From positions 152,302 to 216,301 of the forward strand of contig NZ_MQMG01000001.1 in NCBI RefSeq assembly GCF_001908025.1: a DNA stretch of 64,000 nt. Direction: 5' to 3'. The notes under the pieces are model-generated. The model had not been told where the DNA came from. It worked only from the letters and a program-made list of their open reading frames with translations, and did no database searches. The DNA comes from Geobacillus proteiniphilus. Lineage in GTDB: Bacteria; Bacillota; Bacilli; Bacillales; Anoxybacillaceae. Shown one piece after another: positions 32,352-40,463 of this stretch. Within the stretch, counting starts at the first letter, position 1, and every line of letters begins with the position of its first letter. The position numbers and the translations under genes were made by a program.

Positions 32352-33807
32352 CGCTCTCCTCCTTTCGCATCGCCTCGATCAAAACCGGACCACGGCTATG
32401 GCTCGGATACGGCGCGCCGAGCAAATAGGCGATCGTCGGCGCCAGCGAGACGAGGCTTTTTTTCTCATCGATCCGTTTTCCTGCCGCAATCGCGGGACCA
32501 TACATAAAAAACGGCACGTACCGCTCCCCTTCATCCAAATGACCATGGCCGCCGATGCCATCCGCCTGGCCATGGTCAGCGCAAACGATCAACGTCGCGC
32601 GCTCGAGCTCGCCGCGTTCCTCAAGCCAGCCGACAAACTCAGCGATTAAAGCATCGGTTTCTTCAATTTTTTCGATATACTCGTCATACAGCACACCGCG
32701 GCTATGGCCGGTCTGGTCGGTGGCGATCAATTGCACGACAAGCAAATCCGGATGTTGTTCCTCAACGATGCGTTTCGCTCGCTCGATAATGTAGCGATCG
32801 GCAAGGTCATTGGGCATCACCGCCGTCACGGTTTCAACATCCTCTCCAAATGAGTCGACCAAATGAGCGATGCCAAGCAAGCGGCCTGTTTTCCCTACTT
32901 TGCGGAGCGAGTCGAAGATCGTTTCCACTTTCGCTCCGAGCTTCCATACCATATTCGAGCGAATGCCGTGCTCAAACGGATACGTGCCGGTGAGCATCGA
33001 TGTAAAGCAGACGACCGTGCGCGCCGGATAGACCGTTTCCATTTGCGCAAACTCCGTCCCTTGGGCGCGCAGCCGTTTCAAAAACGGCGCATTCGCCGCC
33101 TCAAACCGGTCTTTGCGCATCCCGTCAATGACGATGACATACACTTTGTCACTCATCGGCGCTGTCGGAGCCGGCACGTTGTTCGTGTAAGTCGGAATGA
33201 CCTCCGGCTGCCAGTCGAACAAATTCCGATGCAAAATCCATGAAAACAGCCACACCCCAGCGGCAAACAGCCAAAGCGCCCCGTACAGCGGCGCCAAATC
33301 CGTCCCTCGTTCCACTTGGATCGACGCATATTCCCAAACAGACAAAAGGAGAAAGACTTTCGGCAGCTGTTCTTGAGCATTGCCGCTTGTTGAATCGCTG
33401 TTTTTCAGCACCAGCTTCCAAAAGCGGGTGAAATTCCACCATGACGTGCCGATGCGCAAATGGTAATAGAGCGTTCCCCAAAAAAAGACGGTAAAGAAAA
33501 AGTAAAGCCCGGCCGCCAACAACAACAACGACGCATCAGCGAACGACCAAACGATGAGAAACACGACATAAGGGATCCATAAATAATTGCGCAAAAACAG
33601 TGGGTAATCATACACGTAATAGACAACAAACAGCGGCAGCACCGCTGTCAGGCCAAGCAGCCATGTCCATGCATGGCCGTCCATAAGATCAGCGGCATGG
33701 TAGATGCTCATCGTTCCCACGACAAAAATCGGCGTGAACGGCTTTCCTTCATTCAGCAAATTCCAGCAGCGCGCCGCAATTTTTTCAAACCGTGATGCTT
33801 CTTTCAT
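32308..33807 (-). CDS. Membrane-anchored alkaline-phosphatase-superfamily enzyme (phosphodiesterase/phosphotransferase type)
   Basis: 499 residues from the ATG at 33807 (after GGGAGAGGCA). Five to six N-terminal membrane helices (to about 200) carry a C-terminal AlkP-superfamily domain. Metal and nucleophile motifs: VIVIDGMRKDRF, the nucleophile region YPARTVVCFTSMLTG, ATDQTGHSRG, and CADHGQADGIGGHGH. It most resembles type I phosphodiesterase/nucleotide pyrophosphatase domains. Together with the overlapping GT2 and the upstream epimerase it suggests modification of a lipid-linked or surface polymer. The substrate cannot be read from sequence. Confidence 0.7.
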   Translation of the reverse strand: MKEASRFEKIAARCWNLLNEGKPFTPIFVVGTMSIYHAADLMDGHAWTWLLGLTAVLPLFVVYYVYDYPLFLRNYLWIPYVVFLIVWSFADASLLLLAAGLYFFFTVFFWGTLYYHLRIGTSWWNFTRFWKLVLKNSDSTSGNAQEQLPKVFLLLSVWEYASIQVERGTDLAPLYGALWLFAAGVWLFSWILHRNLFDWQPEVIPTYTNNVPAPTAPMSDKVYVIVIDGMRKDRFEAANAPFLKRLRAQGTEFAQMETVYPARTVVCFTSMLTGTYPFEHGIRSNMVWKLGAKVETIFDSLRKVGKTGRLLGIAHLVDSFGEDVETVTAVMPNDLADRYIIERAKRIVEEQHPDLLVVQLIATDQTGHSRGVLYDEYIEKIEETDALIAEFVGWLEERGELERATLIVCADHGQADGIGGHGHLDEGERYVPFFMYGPAIAAGKRIDEKKSLVSLAPTIAYLLGAPYPSHSRGPVLIEAMRKEESDEEAARHRLFAGAQ

Positions 33808-33894
33808 TGCCTCTCCCTTTCCTTTCTCCATACGCCCCGCACCGCCTGCCAGTCGGACCGCCAAAATATGAGCACCACCGCGCCGGCCGCCGGT

Positions 33895-34839
33895 TTACCG
33901 CTCATATTCACGCGCCCACGCCACCGTGCGGGCGAGCCCTTCGGCAAACGCCACCTTCGGCTTGTAGCCAAACGCCCGCTCCGCCTTCGTGATGTCCGCC
34001 CATGTCGCTTTCACATCACCTTTCCGCTCCGGCGCGTGCACGATTTTCATATCGAGAAAGTGCTTCCGCAACTCAGCGAGCAGCTGCTCCATAGTGACGG
34101 GCGTCCCGGCGCCCAAGTTGAACACTTCGCTTCGCCCGCCGCTGCGGTGAAGTGCTGCGATCATGCCCTCCACAATATCATCGATGTACGTATAATCGCG
34201 CGCCGTCCCCTTGCCATACACGACAATCTCCTCGCCCGACAGCAATCGGCGCAAAAACGTGCCGATCGCCATATCCGGACGCCCCCACGGCCCGTAAACG
34301 GTGAAATAGCGGAAGATCGTCATTTGGTAGCCATACAAATGGGCATAGGCATGACAAAACGATTCCGCTCCGTATTTCGCCGCCGCATACGGCGAAACGA
34401 CGCGGCCGTCAGCCATCTCTTCCCGGAGCGGGACGTTGCCGCGGTCGCCGTACACCGATGACGATGAGGCAAACAGCACATGCGCCGCCCCGGCTTCCCC
34501 CGCCGCCGCCAACACATTGACTGTCGCTTTAATGTCATAGTCGATATACGCGAGCGGCTCCTCGAGGGAATACGGAACGCCCGGCAGCGCCGCCAAATGG
34601 TAGACAACATCAGGGCGAAACTCGGCCAGCCACCTTTTCGTTCGCTCCCCATCAAGCAAATCCAAGCGGACAAGCGGCACCCGACCGCCGGTAAGCGCCT
34701 CAAACTGCCGCTCTTTCCGCTCTATGGAATAATACGGATGAAAACAATCAATGGCAGCCACTTCGTATCCTTGATCGCTCAAGCAGGCGGCCAGATGGCT
34801 GCCGATAAACCCTGCCCCTCCAGTCACCACAACTTTCAC
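33895..34839 (-). CDS. NAD-dependent sugar-nucleotide epimerase (UDP-glucuronate 4-epimerase-like)
   Basis: 314 residues from GTG at 34839, six bases after GGGGGG. Extended short-chain dehydrogenase fold: VVVTGGAGFIGSHLA, catalytic SSSSVYGD and YAAAKYGAESF (Y-x-x-x-K). The block FTVYGPWGRPDMAI is typical of UDP-glucuronate 4-epimerases. Cytosolic, probably supplies a uronic or related sugar nucleotide to the glycan genes just downstream. About 87 bases to the AlkP-like gene. Confidence 0.8.
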   Translation of the reverse strand: MKVVVTGGAGFIGSHLAACLSDQGYEVAAIDCFHPYYSIERKERQFEALTGGRVPLVRLDLLDGERTKRWLAEFRPDVVYHLAALPGVPYSLEEPLAYIDYDIKATVNVLAAAGEAGAAHVLFASSSSVYGDRGNVPLREEMADGRVVSPYAAAKYGAESFCHAYAHLYGYQMTIFRYFTVYGPWGRPDMAIGTFLRRLLSGEEIVVYGKGTARDYTYIDDIVEGMIAALHRSGGRSEVFNLGAGTPVTMEQLLAELRKHFLDMKIVHAPERKGDVKATWADITKAERAFGYKPKVAFAEGLARTVAWAREYER

Positions 34840-35048
34840 CAGTTTCCCCCCATTACTGAATTCCATCTCCATTAGCATCTTACCATAGCAACCGTCGAAA
34901 GTCGCGGGTCACGGGATAAAACCAAATGTTTCCATTCATTGAGGCGTGCGGCCGAACCGACGGAAGGATGGGTGGACGTATAGACGTCATCCGGAGCGGC
35001 TGACACTTGTGAAAAAAGAGCGCCCTGCGGACACCTTTGTTTGTTAGG

Positions 35049-36254
35049 TTATTTCGCCTTTTCGATCACTTGTTGCAGGGCGGCTTCAATTTGTGGCAGC
35101 CATTTGTCCGCCTCGGTTTTATTTTTCGCCTTCGTTGCTTCTAAGTAGCGCGCCGCTTGGTCGTTCAACGTGTCATACGCCTTGTCGCCGAGCAGCGCTT
35201 TTATATCATTTTCGATCATGTGAATAAAGAGCGCGCCTTCTAAGGCGGTGATCACCGACTTGTCTTGCCCCCAATTTTCTTTGCTTTCTTCATATTCGTG
35301 AAGCGCCACTTTCGCCCATCCGCGCACGAACGCATGGTTCACCGCTTTCGGATCGAGCGTTTTGACATCGGTTTGCAGGTCAAACTGTTTCAAAATGTAG
35401 TCCGCTTCTTCAGCGGCATGCCGTTTCATATACGGATAGACGGATTGATAAAACGCCCAGCCTTCCGCCTGCTCCACTTTGGCTTCTTCGGCGTTTTCTT
35501 TGGCCGCGGCCGCCGCCTTCGCCGCATAGCCGTGCGGCAGCGCCCCACTCGCTAAATAGAACGTTTTCATCAATGTTTTGTCAACCACTTGCTTGCCGAG
35601 GGCAAACGCCAGCGCATCATCGTTTTGGACCGCTTGCTCCATTTGGGCAAACGCCCCGTTGATCGCGTCAACCAGCTTCGTTCCGTAAGCCGCATCGCGC
35701 TTTTCCACGGTCGACTGCAAAATCGCGTAAAATGTTTTAGCTTCCTCAAGCTCTTCCTTTACTTCTTCCTTATTGGCCCAATGCTCTTCTGCTTCCGTAA
35801 ACTCATGTTGGATTGTCGTGTAAAACACTTTTTGCATCAGCTTGTCAAAAATTTGTTTGACGACCAACGGCTCAAGCGATCCGTCTTTGCCGGCCGCCAG
35901 TGCAGTGGTAATATGTTGGTCAAGCGTATCTTCAAATTCCGCATCACGTTTTTGTACAAGCGGCTGCAATGTTTCTTTGTAGATGCTCTCCACCTTGCCG
36001 TAGTCGACCGCCTCGCCTTGCTTCGCTTTCTCAAGCTCCGCCAACGCTTCGCTGAACGCTCCTGCATAATCGACTTCCGCTTCTTCCTTCTCGTTCTCCG
36101 CCTTCGCTTCCTCTTTCGGCTCTTTTTGTTTCTCTACGGCCGTTTGGCTGCTGCTTTCTTTTTCTGTCCCCGTCGTCTGTTTGTTCTGGCCGCACGCTCC
36201 AAGCGCCAACGCTGCGGCGGCGAACACGGCCAGCCACTTCCATTTCAATGACAT
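35049..36254 (-). CDS. Fur-regulated lipoprotein with internal repeats
   Basis: 401 residues. Lipobox LGAC (Cys about 20) gives surface anchoring, followed by a Glu/Lys-rich linker to about 60. The rest is helical with three related units of about 85 residues: IYKETLQPLVQKRDAEFED, FYAILQSTVEKRDAAYG and FYQSVYPYMKRHAAEEAD, each followed by a second helix pair ending near an aromatic (KVFYTTI, KTFYLAS, VALHEYE). A Fur box and a strong promoter precede it, so it is iron-regulated. The repeat resembles that of the FTR1-linked protein at 30740-31501. Function unknown; iron or heme capture is an inference. Confidence 0.65.
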   Translation of the reverse strand: MSLKWKWLAVFAAAALALGACGQNKQTTGTEKESSSQTAVEKQKEPKEEAKAENEKEEAEVDYAGAFSEALAELEKAKQGEAVDYGKVESIYKETLQPLVQKRDAEFEDTLDQHITTALAAGKDGSLEPLVVKQIFDKLMQKVFYTTIQHEFTEAEEHWANKEEVKEELEEAKTFYAILQSTVEKRDAAYGTKLVDAINGAFAQMEQAVQNDDALAFALGKQVVDKTLMKTFYLASGALPHGYAAKAAAAAKENAEEAKVEQAEGWAFYQSVYPYMKRHAAEEADYILKQFDLQTDVKTLDPKAVNHAFVRGWAKVALHEYEESKENWGQDKSVITALEGALFIHMIENDIKALLGDKAYDTLNDQAARYLEATKAKNKTEADKWLPQIEAALQQVIEKAK

Positions 36255-36285
36255 TATGTATCCCCCCGTTCACACATCCAAAAAA

Positions 36286-36300
36286 TGATAATCAATATCA
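36286..36300. promoter_or_regulatory. Fur box of the lipoprotein gene
   Basis: TGATAATCAATATCA differs from the perfect Fur palindrome at one position and lies just downstream of the -10, over the expected transcription start. Confidence 0.85.
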
Positions 36301-36310
36301 ATACAATAAG

Positions 36311-36340
36311 ATTATAAGAGAAAATGAATTTCAATGTCAA
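36311..36340 (-). promoter_or_regulatory. Promoter of the Fur-regulated lipoprotein gene
   Basis: TTGACA (36335-36340), 18-base spacer, TATAAT (36311-36316) on the minus strand: both hexamers are perfect consensus. Confidence 0.85.
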
Positions 36341-36348
36341 TGCATGAT

Positions 36349-36388
36349 GAAAAAAGAGAGGACTCCCCTCTTACCGGAAATCCTCTCT
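36349..36388 (-). terminator. Terminator after the ssuD-like remnant
   Basis: AGAGAGGA/TCCTCTCT stem followed by TTTTT on the minus strand, 18 bases after the remnant's stop codon. It also insulates the Fur promoter just downstream. Confidence 0.75.
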
Positions 36389-36405
36389 TCCTAACTGATC
36401 ACACT

Positions 36406-36610
36406 TTAATCACACTCGGGAAAAACTCGTGGCCGACAACTTCCCACCCGAATAGAAGAAGAGGAGGGAGAGGTATCCAGCGGCAGCAGCGGAAACAGCA
36501 GCTCGGCCACCCGATAAGCTTCCTCTAAATGCGGGTAACCGGATAGTAATGAAATAGCGGATTCCCAACTGTTCATACTCGCAAAGCCGGGCAGCGACCG
36601 TTTCTGGGAA
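36406..36610 (-). pseudogene. C-terminal remnant of an SsuD-like FMN monooxygenase
   Basis: About 65 codons survive. One minus-strand frame reads PETVAARLCEYEQLGIRYFI. After a frameshift, another reads LSGYPHLEEAYRVAELLFPL and ends at a TAA (36406-36408). The second block is the well-conserved C-terminal signature of alkanesulfonate monooxygenase SsuD, and the first is the segment that precedes it in that family. No upstream part of the enzyme remains. It sits between trxA and the iron-regulated lipoprotein and keeps its terminator. Confidence 0.7.
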
Positions 36611-36625
36611 CCTTTTTTTGATTTG

Positions 36626-36664
36626 AAAAAGAAAAAATCCAGAGGCTTCTTCCCCTCTGGATTT
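36626..36664 (-). terminator. Terminator of trxA
   Basis: AAATCCAGAGG/CCTCTGGATTT perfect 11-base stem, then TTTC, 13 bases after the trxA stop. Confidence 0.88.
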
Positions 36665-36677
36665 CCTTCTTTCTCCG

Positions 36678-36995
36678 TTATGACACATGTTTGCCAACCA
36701 GCTGCACAAGCGCCTCTTTCGGCTGGTAGCCGATCGCTTTATCGACGAGTTCGCCGTTTTTGAACACGAGCAGCGTCGGGATGCTCATGACCCCGAACTT
36801 CGACGCTGTTTCTTGGTTTTCATCGACATTCACTTTGACAATTTTGACTTTGTCGCCCATTTCGCGGTCAAGCTCTTCAAGCACCGGAGCGATCATGCGG
36901 CACGGTCCGCACCATGGCGCCCAGAAGTCAACGAGCGTGAGGCCGTCTTTCGTTTCCGCGGCGAACGTTTGGTCAGTGGCGTTGACAATCGCCAT
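36678..36995 (-). CDS. trxA: Thioredoxin
   Basis: General disulfide reductase, 105 residues. The start at 36995 (MAIVNATD) follows GGGAGGGAATCCAT. Active site FWAPWCGPCRM (C29, C32 approximately) and the cis-proline loop MSIPTLLVF are intact. It lies after etfA but has its own extended -10 and terminator, so it is probably monocistronic. Confidence 0.97.
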   Translation of the reverse strand: MAIVNATDQTFAAETKDGLTLVDFWAPWCGPCRMIAPVLEELDREMGDKVKIVKVNVDENQETASKFGVMSIPTLLVFKNGELVDKAIGYQPKEALVQLVGKHVS

Positions 36996-37033
36996 ATGGA
37001 TTCCCTCCCATCTTCTTGAATGCTGCAAGCAAA

Positions 37034-37039
37034 GTATAC
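37034..37039 (-). promoter_or_regulatory. Extended -10 of trxA
   Basis: TGG-TATACT on the minus strand, about 40 bases upstream of trxA. The -35 is not clear. Confidence 0.45.
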
Positions 37040-37110
37040 CATGGAATGCAAGTCGGCGCGAATGTTTTGCTTCGTTTCTACTATTCGCTTTTGCCGCGGA
37101 ATTTATCCGT

Positions 37111-37139
37111 CAAAAAACGGACGGCTGCAACCGCCCGTG
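37111..37139 (-). terminator. Terminator of the fad-etf operon
   Basis: ACGGGCGGTTGCAGCCGTCCGT forms a compact stem-loop followed by TTTTTG on the minus strand, just after the etfA stop. Confidence 0.85.
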
Positions 37140-37146
37140 TTGTTCA

Positions 37147-38124
37147 TTACGAATGCACTTTCAGTTTTTTGAACTCTTCGGTGAGGAGCGGAACGACTTC
37201 GAACAAATCGCCGACAATGCCGTAGTCCGCGACTTTAAAGATGTTGGCTTCCGGGTCTTTGTTAATGGCGACGATGACTTTCGAGTTTGACATCCCCGCT
37301 AAATGCTGGATGGCGCCTGAGATGCCGCAAGCGATGTAAAGGTCCGGCGTGACGACTTTCCCCGTTTGCCCGATTTGCAGTGAGTAGTCGCAATAGCCGG
37401 CATCGCACGCCCCGCGCGAAGCGCCGACCGCGCCGCCCAACACTTCCGCGAGCTCTTTGAGCGGCTTGAAGCCCTCGGCGCTTTTGACGCCGCGGCCGCC
37501 GGCGACGATCACTTTCGCCTCGGTCAAGTCGACGCCTTCCGCCGTTTTGCGGACGACTTCTTTGACAATCGCGCGCAAGTCTTTAATCTCGACGGCAAGC
37601 GCTTCCACGCTGCCTGAGCGCGACTCGTCGCGCTCGAGCGGCGCGATGTTGTTCGGACGCACCGTCGCAAAAATGATGCCGTCGGTGACGATTTTCTTTT
37701 CAAACGCTTTGCCGGAGTAGATCGGGCGCGTGAACACAATGTTGCCGCCCGCTTCTTCGACCGCGATGACGTCCGAAATGAGACCAGCGTCAAGCTTGAT
37801 GGCCAATTTCGGCGACAAGTCTTTGCCAAGGGCCGTATGGCCGAAGACGATGCCTTCCGGCTGCTCTTTGTCAATCACGGCTTTTAACGCTTGCGAATAG
37901 CCATCTGATGTATAAAATTTCAAATTCGGATGTTCAATGACGACGACGCGGTCCGCACCGCGGTAAATGAGTTCGTTCGCATGCGCCTGCACTTGATCGC
38001 CGACAAGCACCGAGACGACTTCCCCGCCTTCGGCGATCGTTTTGGCCGCCGCGATTGCTTCAAAGGAAACGTTTCGCAGCGATCCGTCGCGTACTTCCGC
38101 CAATGTCAAGACTTTGCGTGCCAT
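37147..38124 (-). CDS. etfA: Electron transfer flavoprotein alpha subunit
   Basis: FAD-binding subunit that passes electrons from acyl-CoA dehydrogenases to the quinone pool, 325 residues. The start at 38124 ([11 protein letters not shown]) follows GGGGGACTGAAAGA. The C-terminal FAD domain is typical: [32 protein letters not shown] and [16 protein letters not shown]. Last gene of fadR-fadB-etfB-etfA. Confidence 0.96.
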   Translation of the reverse strand: MARKVLTLAEVRDGSLRNVSFEAIAAAKTIAEGGEVVSVLVGDQVQAHANELIYRGADRVVVIEHPNLKFYTSDGYSQALKAVIDKEQPEGIVFGHTALGKDLSPKLAIKLDAGLISDVIAVEEAGGNIVFTRPIYSGKAFEKKIVTDGIIFATVRPNNIAPLERDESRSGSVEALAVEIKDLRAIVKEVVRKTAEGVDLTEAKVIVAGGRGVKSAEGFKPLKELAEVLGGAVGASRGACDAGYCDYSLQIGQTGKVVTPDLYIACGISGAIQHLAGMSNSKVIVAINKDPEANIFKVADYGIVGDLFEVVPLLTEEFKKLKVHS

Positions 38125-38190
38125 TCTTTCAGTCCCCCTATCCTTTGATTCCCCGTTGTTTTTCATCCGAACGCCGACAGCGGTTCCGGC

Positions 38191-38967
38191 TTATACCACT
38201 TTCGCTTCAGAACGGAGTAGCTGAACGAGTTCCTTCACTTGATCGGCGATCTCGCCTTGCAAAATTTTGCCCGCTTCGCGCTTCGGCGGCAAGAACACTT
38301 CGATCGTTTTCGTTTTTGCTTCGACATCCTCTTCATCAAGGTCCAAGTCGTCAAGCTCCAGCTCGTCAAGCGGCTTTTTCTTCGCCTTCATAATGCCTGG
38401 CAGCGATGGATAGCGCGGTTCATTCAGCCCTTGTTGAGCAGTAACAAGGAGCGGCAGCGACGTTTCAATGATTTCCTCATCCCCCTCGACGTCGCGCACA
38501 ACGGTCACTTTGCCGCCATCGGCAATGTCAAGTTTCGTGATCGTCGTCACGTACGGAATGCCGAGCAATTCCGCGACGCGCGGGCCGACTTGCCCGGAGC
38601 CGCCGTCAATGGCGACATTGCCGGCCAAAATCAAATCCGGATTTTTGTCTTTTAAATACTCGGCGAGCACTTTCGCCGTCGTATATTGGTCCTGTTCTTC
38701 GACATCGTCGTCGATGTTGATGAGCACCGCTTTATCGCAGCCCATCGCCAACGCCGTGCGCAGCTCTTTTTCCGCCTCCTCGCTGCCAACGGTGACGACC
38801 GTCACTTCGCCCCCGTGTTTGTCGCGCACTTGAATCGCTTCTTCAATGGCGTATTCATCGTAAGGATTGATGATAAATTCGGCGCCTTCCTCGTTAATCT
38901 TGCCATTGACGATGGAGATTTTTTCTTCAGTGTCAAAGGTGCGTTTCATTAATACAAAAATGTTCAC
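38191..38967 (-). CDS. etfB: Electron transfer flavoprotein beta subunit
   Basis: Partner of EtfA that binds AMP, 258 residues. The start is GTG at 38967 (reading MNIFVLMKRTFD) after GGAGGGGAACGAC; a far upstream in-frame codon in the long frame would overlap fadB. Motifs: INPYDEYAIEEAIQVRDKHG, ALAMGCDKAVLI, and GNVAIDGGSGQVGPRVAELL. An acidic stretch (DELELDDLDLDEEDVE) near 195-210 is notable. Confidence 0.95.
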   Translation of the reverse strand: MNIFVLMKRTFDTEEKISIVNGKINEEGAEFIINPYDEYAIEEAIQVRDKHGGEVTVVTVGSEEAEKELRTALAMGCDKAVLINIDDDVEEQDQYTTAKVLAEYLKDKNPDLILAGNVAIDGGSGQVGPRVAELLGIPYVTTITKLDIADGGKVTVVRDVEGDEEIIETSLPLLVTAQQGLNEPRYPSLPGIMKAKKKPLDELELDDLDLDEEDVEAKTKTIEVFLPPKREAGKILQGEIADQVKELVQLLRSEAKVV

Positions 38968-39017
38968 GTCGTTCCCCTCCTCGAACAATTGTTTCAGTTG
39001 CCAACATTCAAACATCA

Positions 39018-39791
39018 TTATTTTCCTTGAAAAACAGGCGGCCGTTTTTCCAAAAACGCCTGCACGCCTTCTTTTGCATCCTCGGATACAAACACGCGGC
39101 CAAACCATTCCGCTTCCTCGCGCACTGCCTCGGCGAACGATTTTTCCTTCGCGGCGTTGAGCAGTTCAATGGTCGCGCGGACGGAAATCGGGCTTTTGGC
39201 AGCGATCTTTTTCGCCAACGCTTTTGCTTCGTCAAGAAGCCGCTCTTCCGGCACCGCCTTGTTAGCCAGCCCCCATTCGACCGCTTCGAGTCCGGTGATC
39301 GGCTCGCTTGTCCACATCATTTCCGCCGCTTTGCCAAAACCGACATAGCGCACGAGCCGCTGCGTTCCAGCAAATCCAGGGATGATGCCAAGCTGCAGCT
39401 CCGGCAAGCCGAGCTTTGCGTTTTCTGCCACGATGCGGATATGGCAGCTCATGGCCAACTCCAGTCCGCCGCCCAGCGCCGCGCCGTGAATAGCAGCAAT
39501 CACCGGTTTGGAAAAGCGTTCGATTCGCTCCATCACGAGTTGGCCGTTGCGCGACAAACCGGACGCCTCCTCGTCGGAAGCGACGGATGTGAACTCTTTA
39601 ATGTCGGCGCCCGCAGAGAAAAACCGGCCTTCGCCGTGAAGCAGCACGACGCGCACTTCCGGATCGGTCTCGAGCTCGTCCAACATAGTTGAAAGCTCTT
39701 TCAAAACCGCTGATGAAAGGGCGTTCGCCGGCGGCCGTGAAAACGTCACGATGGCGACGAACTCCTCTTTCGCCAAACGAAAAAAGTCCAT
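39018..39791 (-). CDS. fadB: Enoyl-CoA hydratase FadB
   Basis: Crotonase-fold hydratase of beta-oxidation, 257 residues. The oxyanion-hole and CoA motif is HGAALGGGLELAMSCHIR, and the catalytic glutamates are in that block and in LPELQLGIIPGFAGTQRL. Starts FFRLAKEEFVAIVTFSRPPAN. It lies between fadR and etfB in the B. subtilis order and is expected to be under FadR control. Confidence 0.93.
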   Translation of the reverse strand: MDFFRLAKEEFVAIVTFSRPPANALSSAVLKELSTMLDELETDPEVRVVLLHGEGRFFSAGADIKEFTSVASDEEASGLSRNGQLVMERIERFSKPVIAAIHGAALGGGLELAMSCHIRIVAENAKLGLPELQLGIIPGFAGTQRLVRYVGFGKAAEMMWTSEPITGLEAVEWGLANKAVPEERLLDEAKALAKKIAAKSPISVRATIELLNAAKEKSFAEAVREEAEWFGRVFVSEDAKEGVQAFLEKRPPVFQGK

Positions 39792-39816
39792 GAAGCCTCT
39801 CTCCTTTCTGCCTATC

Positions 39817-40404
39817 CTAACGCCCGGCGGCGCACCCTTTGATCAACAGTTCGTACACCGGATCGGCGAGGGCGGCCAAGTCATACTTTTGCTCGTTCAT
39901 CACCCATGTCGTCACCGTTTCATCAAGGGTGCCAAAGATCATTTGCCGAGTGAGCCGGACGTCTAAATCATGGCGAAACTCCCCTTTTTCCATCCCTTCG
40001 ATGATAATGCGGTCGATGAGCCGCAAATATCCTTTCAGCACCTCATTGATGCGATGGCGCAGCTCTTTGTTCGACTGGCGCAGCTCAAGCTGCGTCACGA
40101 CCGCCATATGCGGATCGGCGGCGAGGGCGGAAAAATGAGTTTTCACCAATACATACAATTTCTCTAGGGGGCTTGAAATTCCTTCTGTCTCTTGTTCAAT
40201 TTTCTCGATGAACGCCCCCATCTTTTCCTGAAAAAGCGAAATTAAAATATCCTCTTTGTTTTTAAAATAAAGGTAGATCGTGCCGTCGGCGACGCCGGCC
40301 TGCTTGGCGATTTTCGACACTTGGGCTTGATGGTAGCCATGCTCGGCGATGACGACGACGGCAGCGTCAATGATTTGTTTAAACTTTGGCTTTTCCCTCC
40401 GCAA
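39817..40404 (-). CDS. fadR: TetR-family fatty-acid degradation repressor FadR
   Basis: Repressor released by long-chain acyl-CoA, 195 residues. I chose TTG at 40404: AAAGGAG is 8 bases upstream and the protein then begins RREKPKFKQIIDAA like its homologues; the ATG options upstream lie within the operator region. The HTH is QVSKIAKQAGVADGTIYLYF. The C-terminal ligand domain is complete (LDETVTTWVMNEQKYDLAAL). A FadR operator lies just upstream, implying autoregulation. Confidence 0.93.
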   Translation of the reverse strand: MRREKPKFKQIIDAAVVVIAEHGYHQAQVSKIAKQAGVADGTIYLYFKNKEDILISLFQEKMGAFIEKIEQETEGISSPLEKLYVLVKTHFSALAADPHMAVVTQLELRQSNKELRHRINEVLKGYLRLIDRIIIEGMEKGEFRHDLDVRLTRQMIFGTLDETVTTWVMNEQKYDLAALADPVYELLIKGCAAGR

Positions 40405-40440
40405 TATCGATTCTCCTTTTCTCACTTTCCATCCGTCAAA

Positions 40441-40458
40441 TGAATGAACCATCATTCA
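40441..40458. promoter_or_regulatory. FadR operator
   Basis: TGAATGAACCATCATTCA matches the FadR consensus TGAATGAMTAMTCATTCA at 16 of 18 positions. It lies immediately downstream of a promoter -10, between lcfA and fadR. Confidence 0.85.
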
Positions 40459-40463
40459 TATTT

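Noticed and set aside
34840..35048. Terminator after the Fur-regulated lipoprotein gene
   Set aside because: A U run (CTCTTTTTTC) is present on the minus strand but I could not find a convincing stem before it, so it is not listed as a feature.
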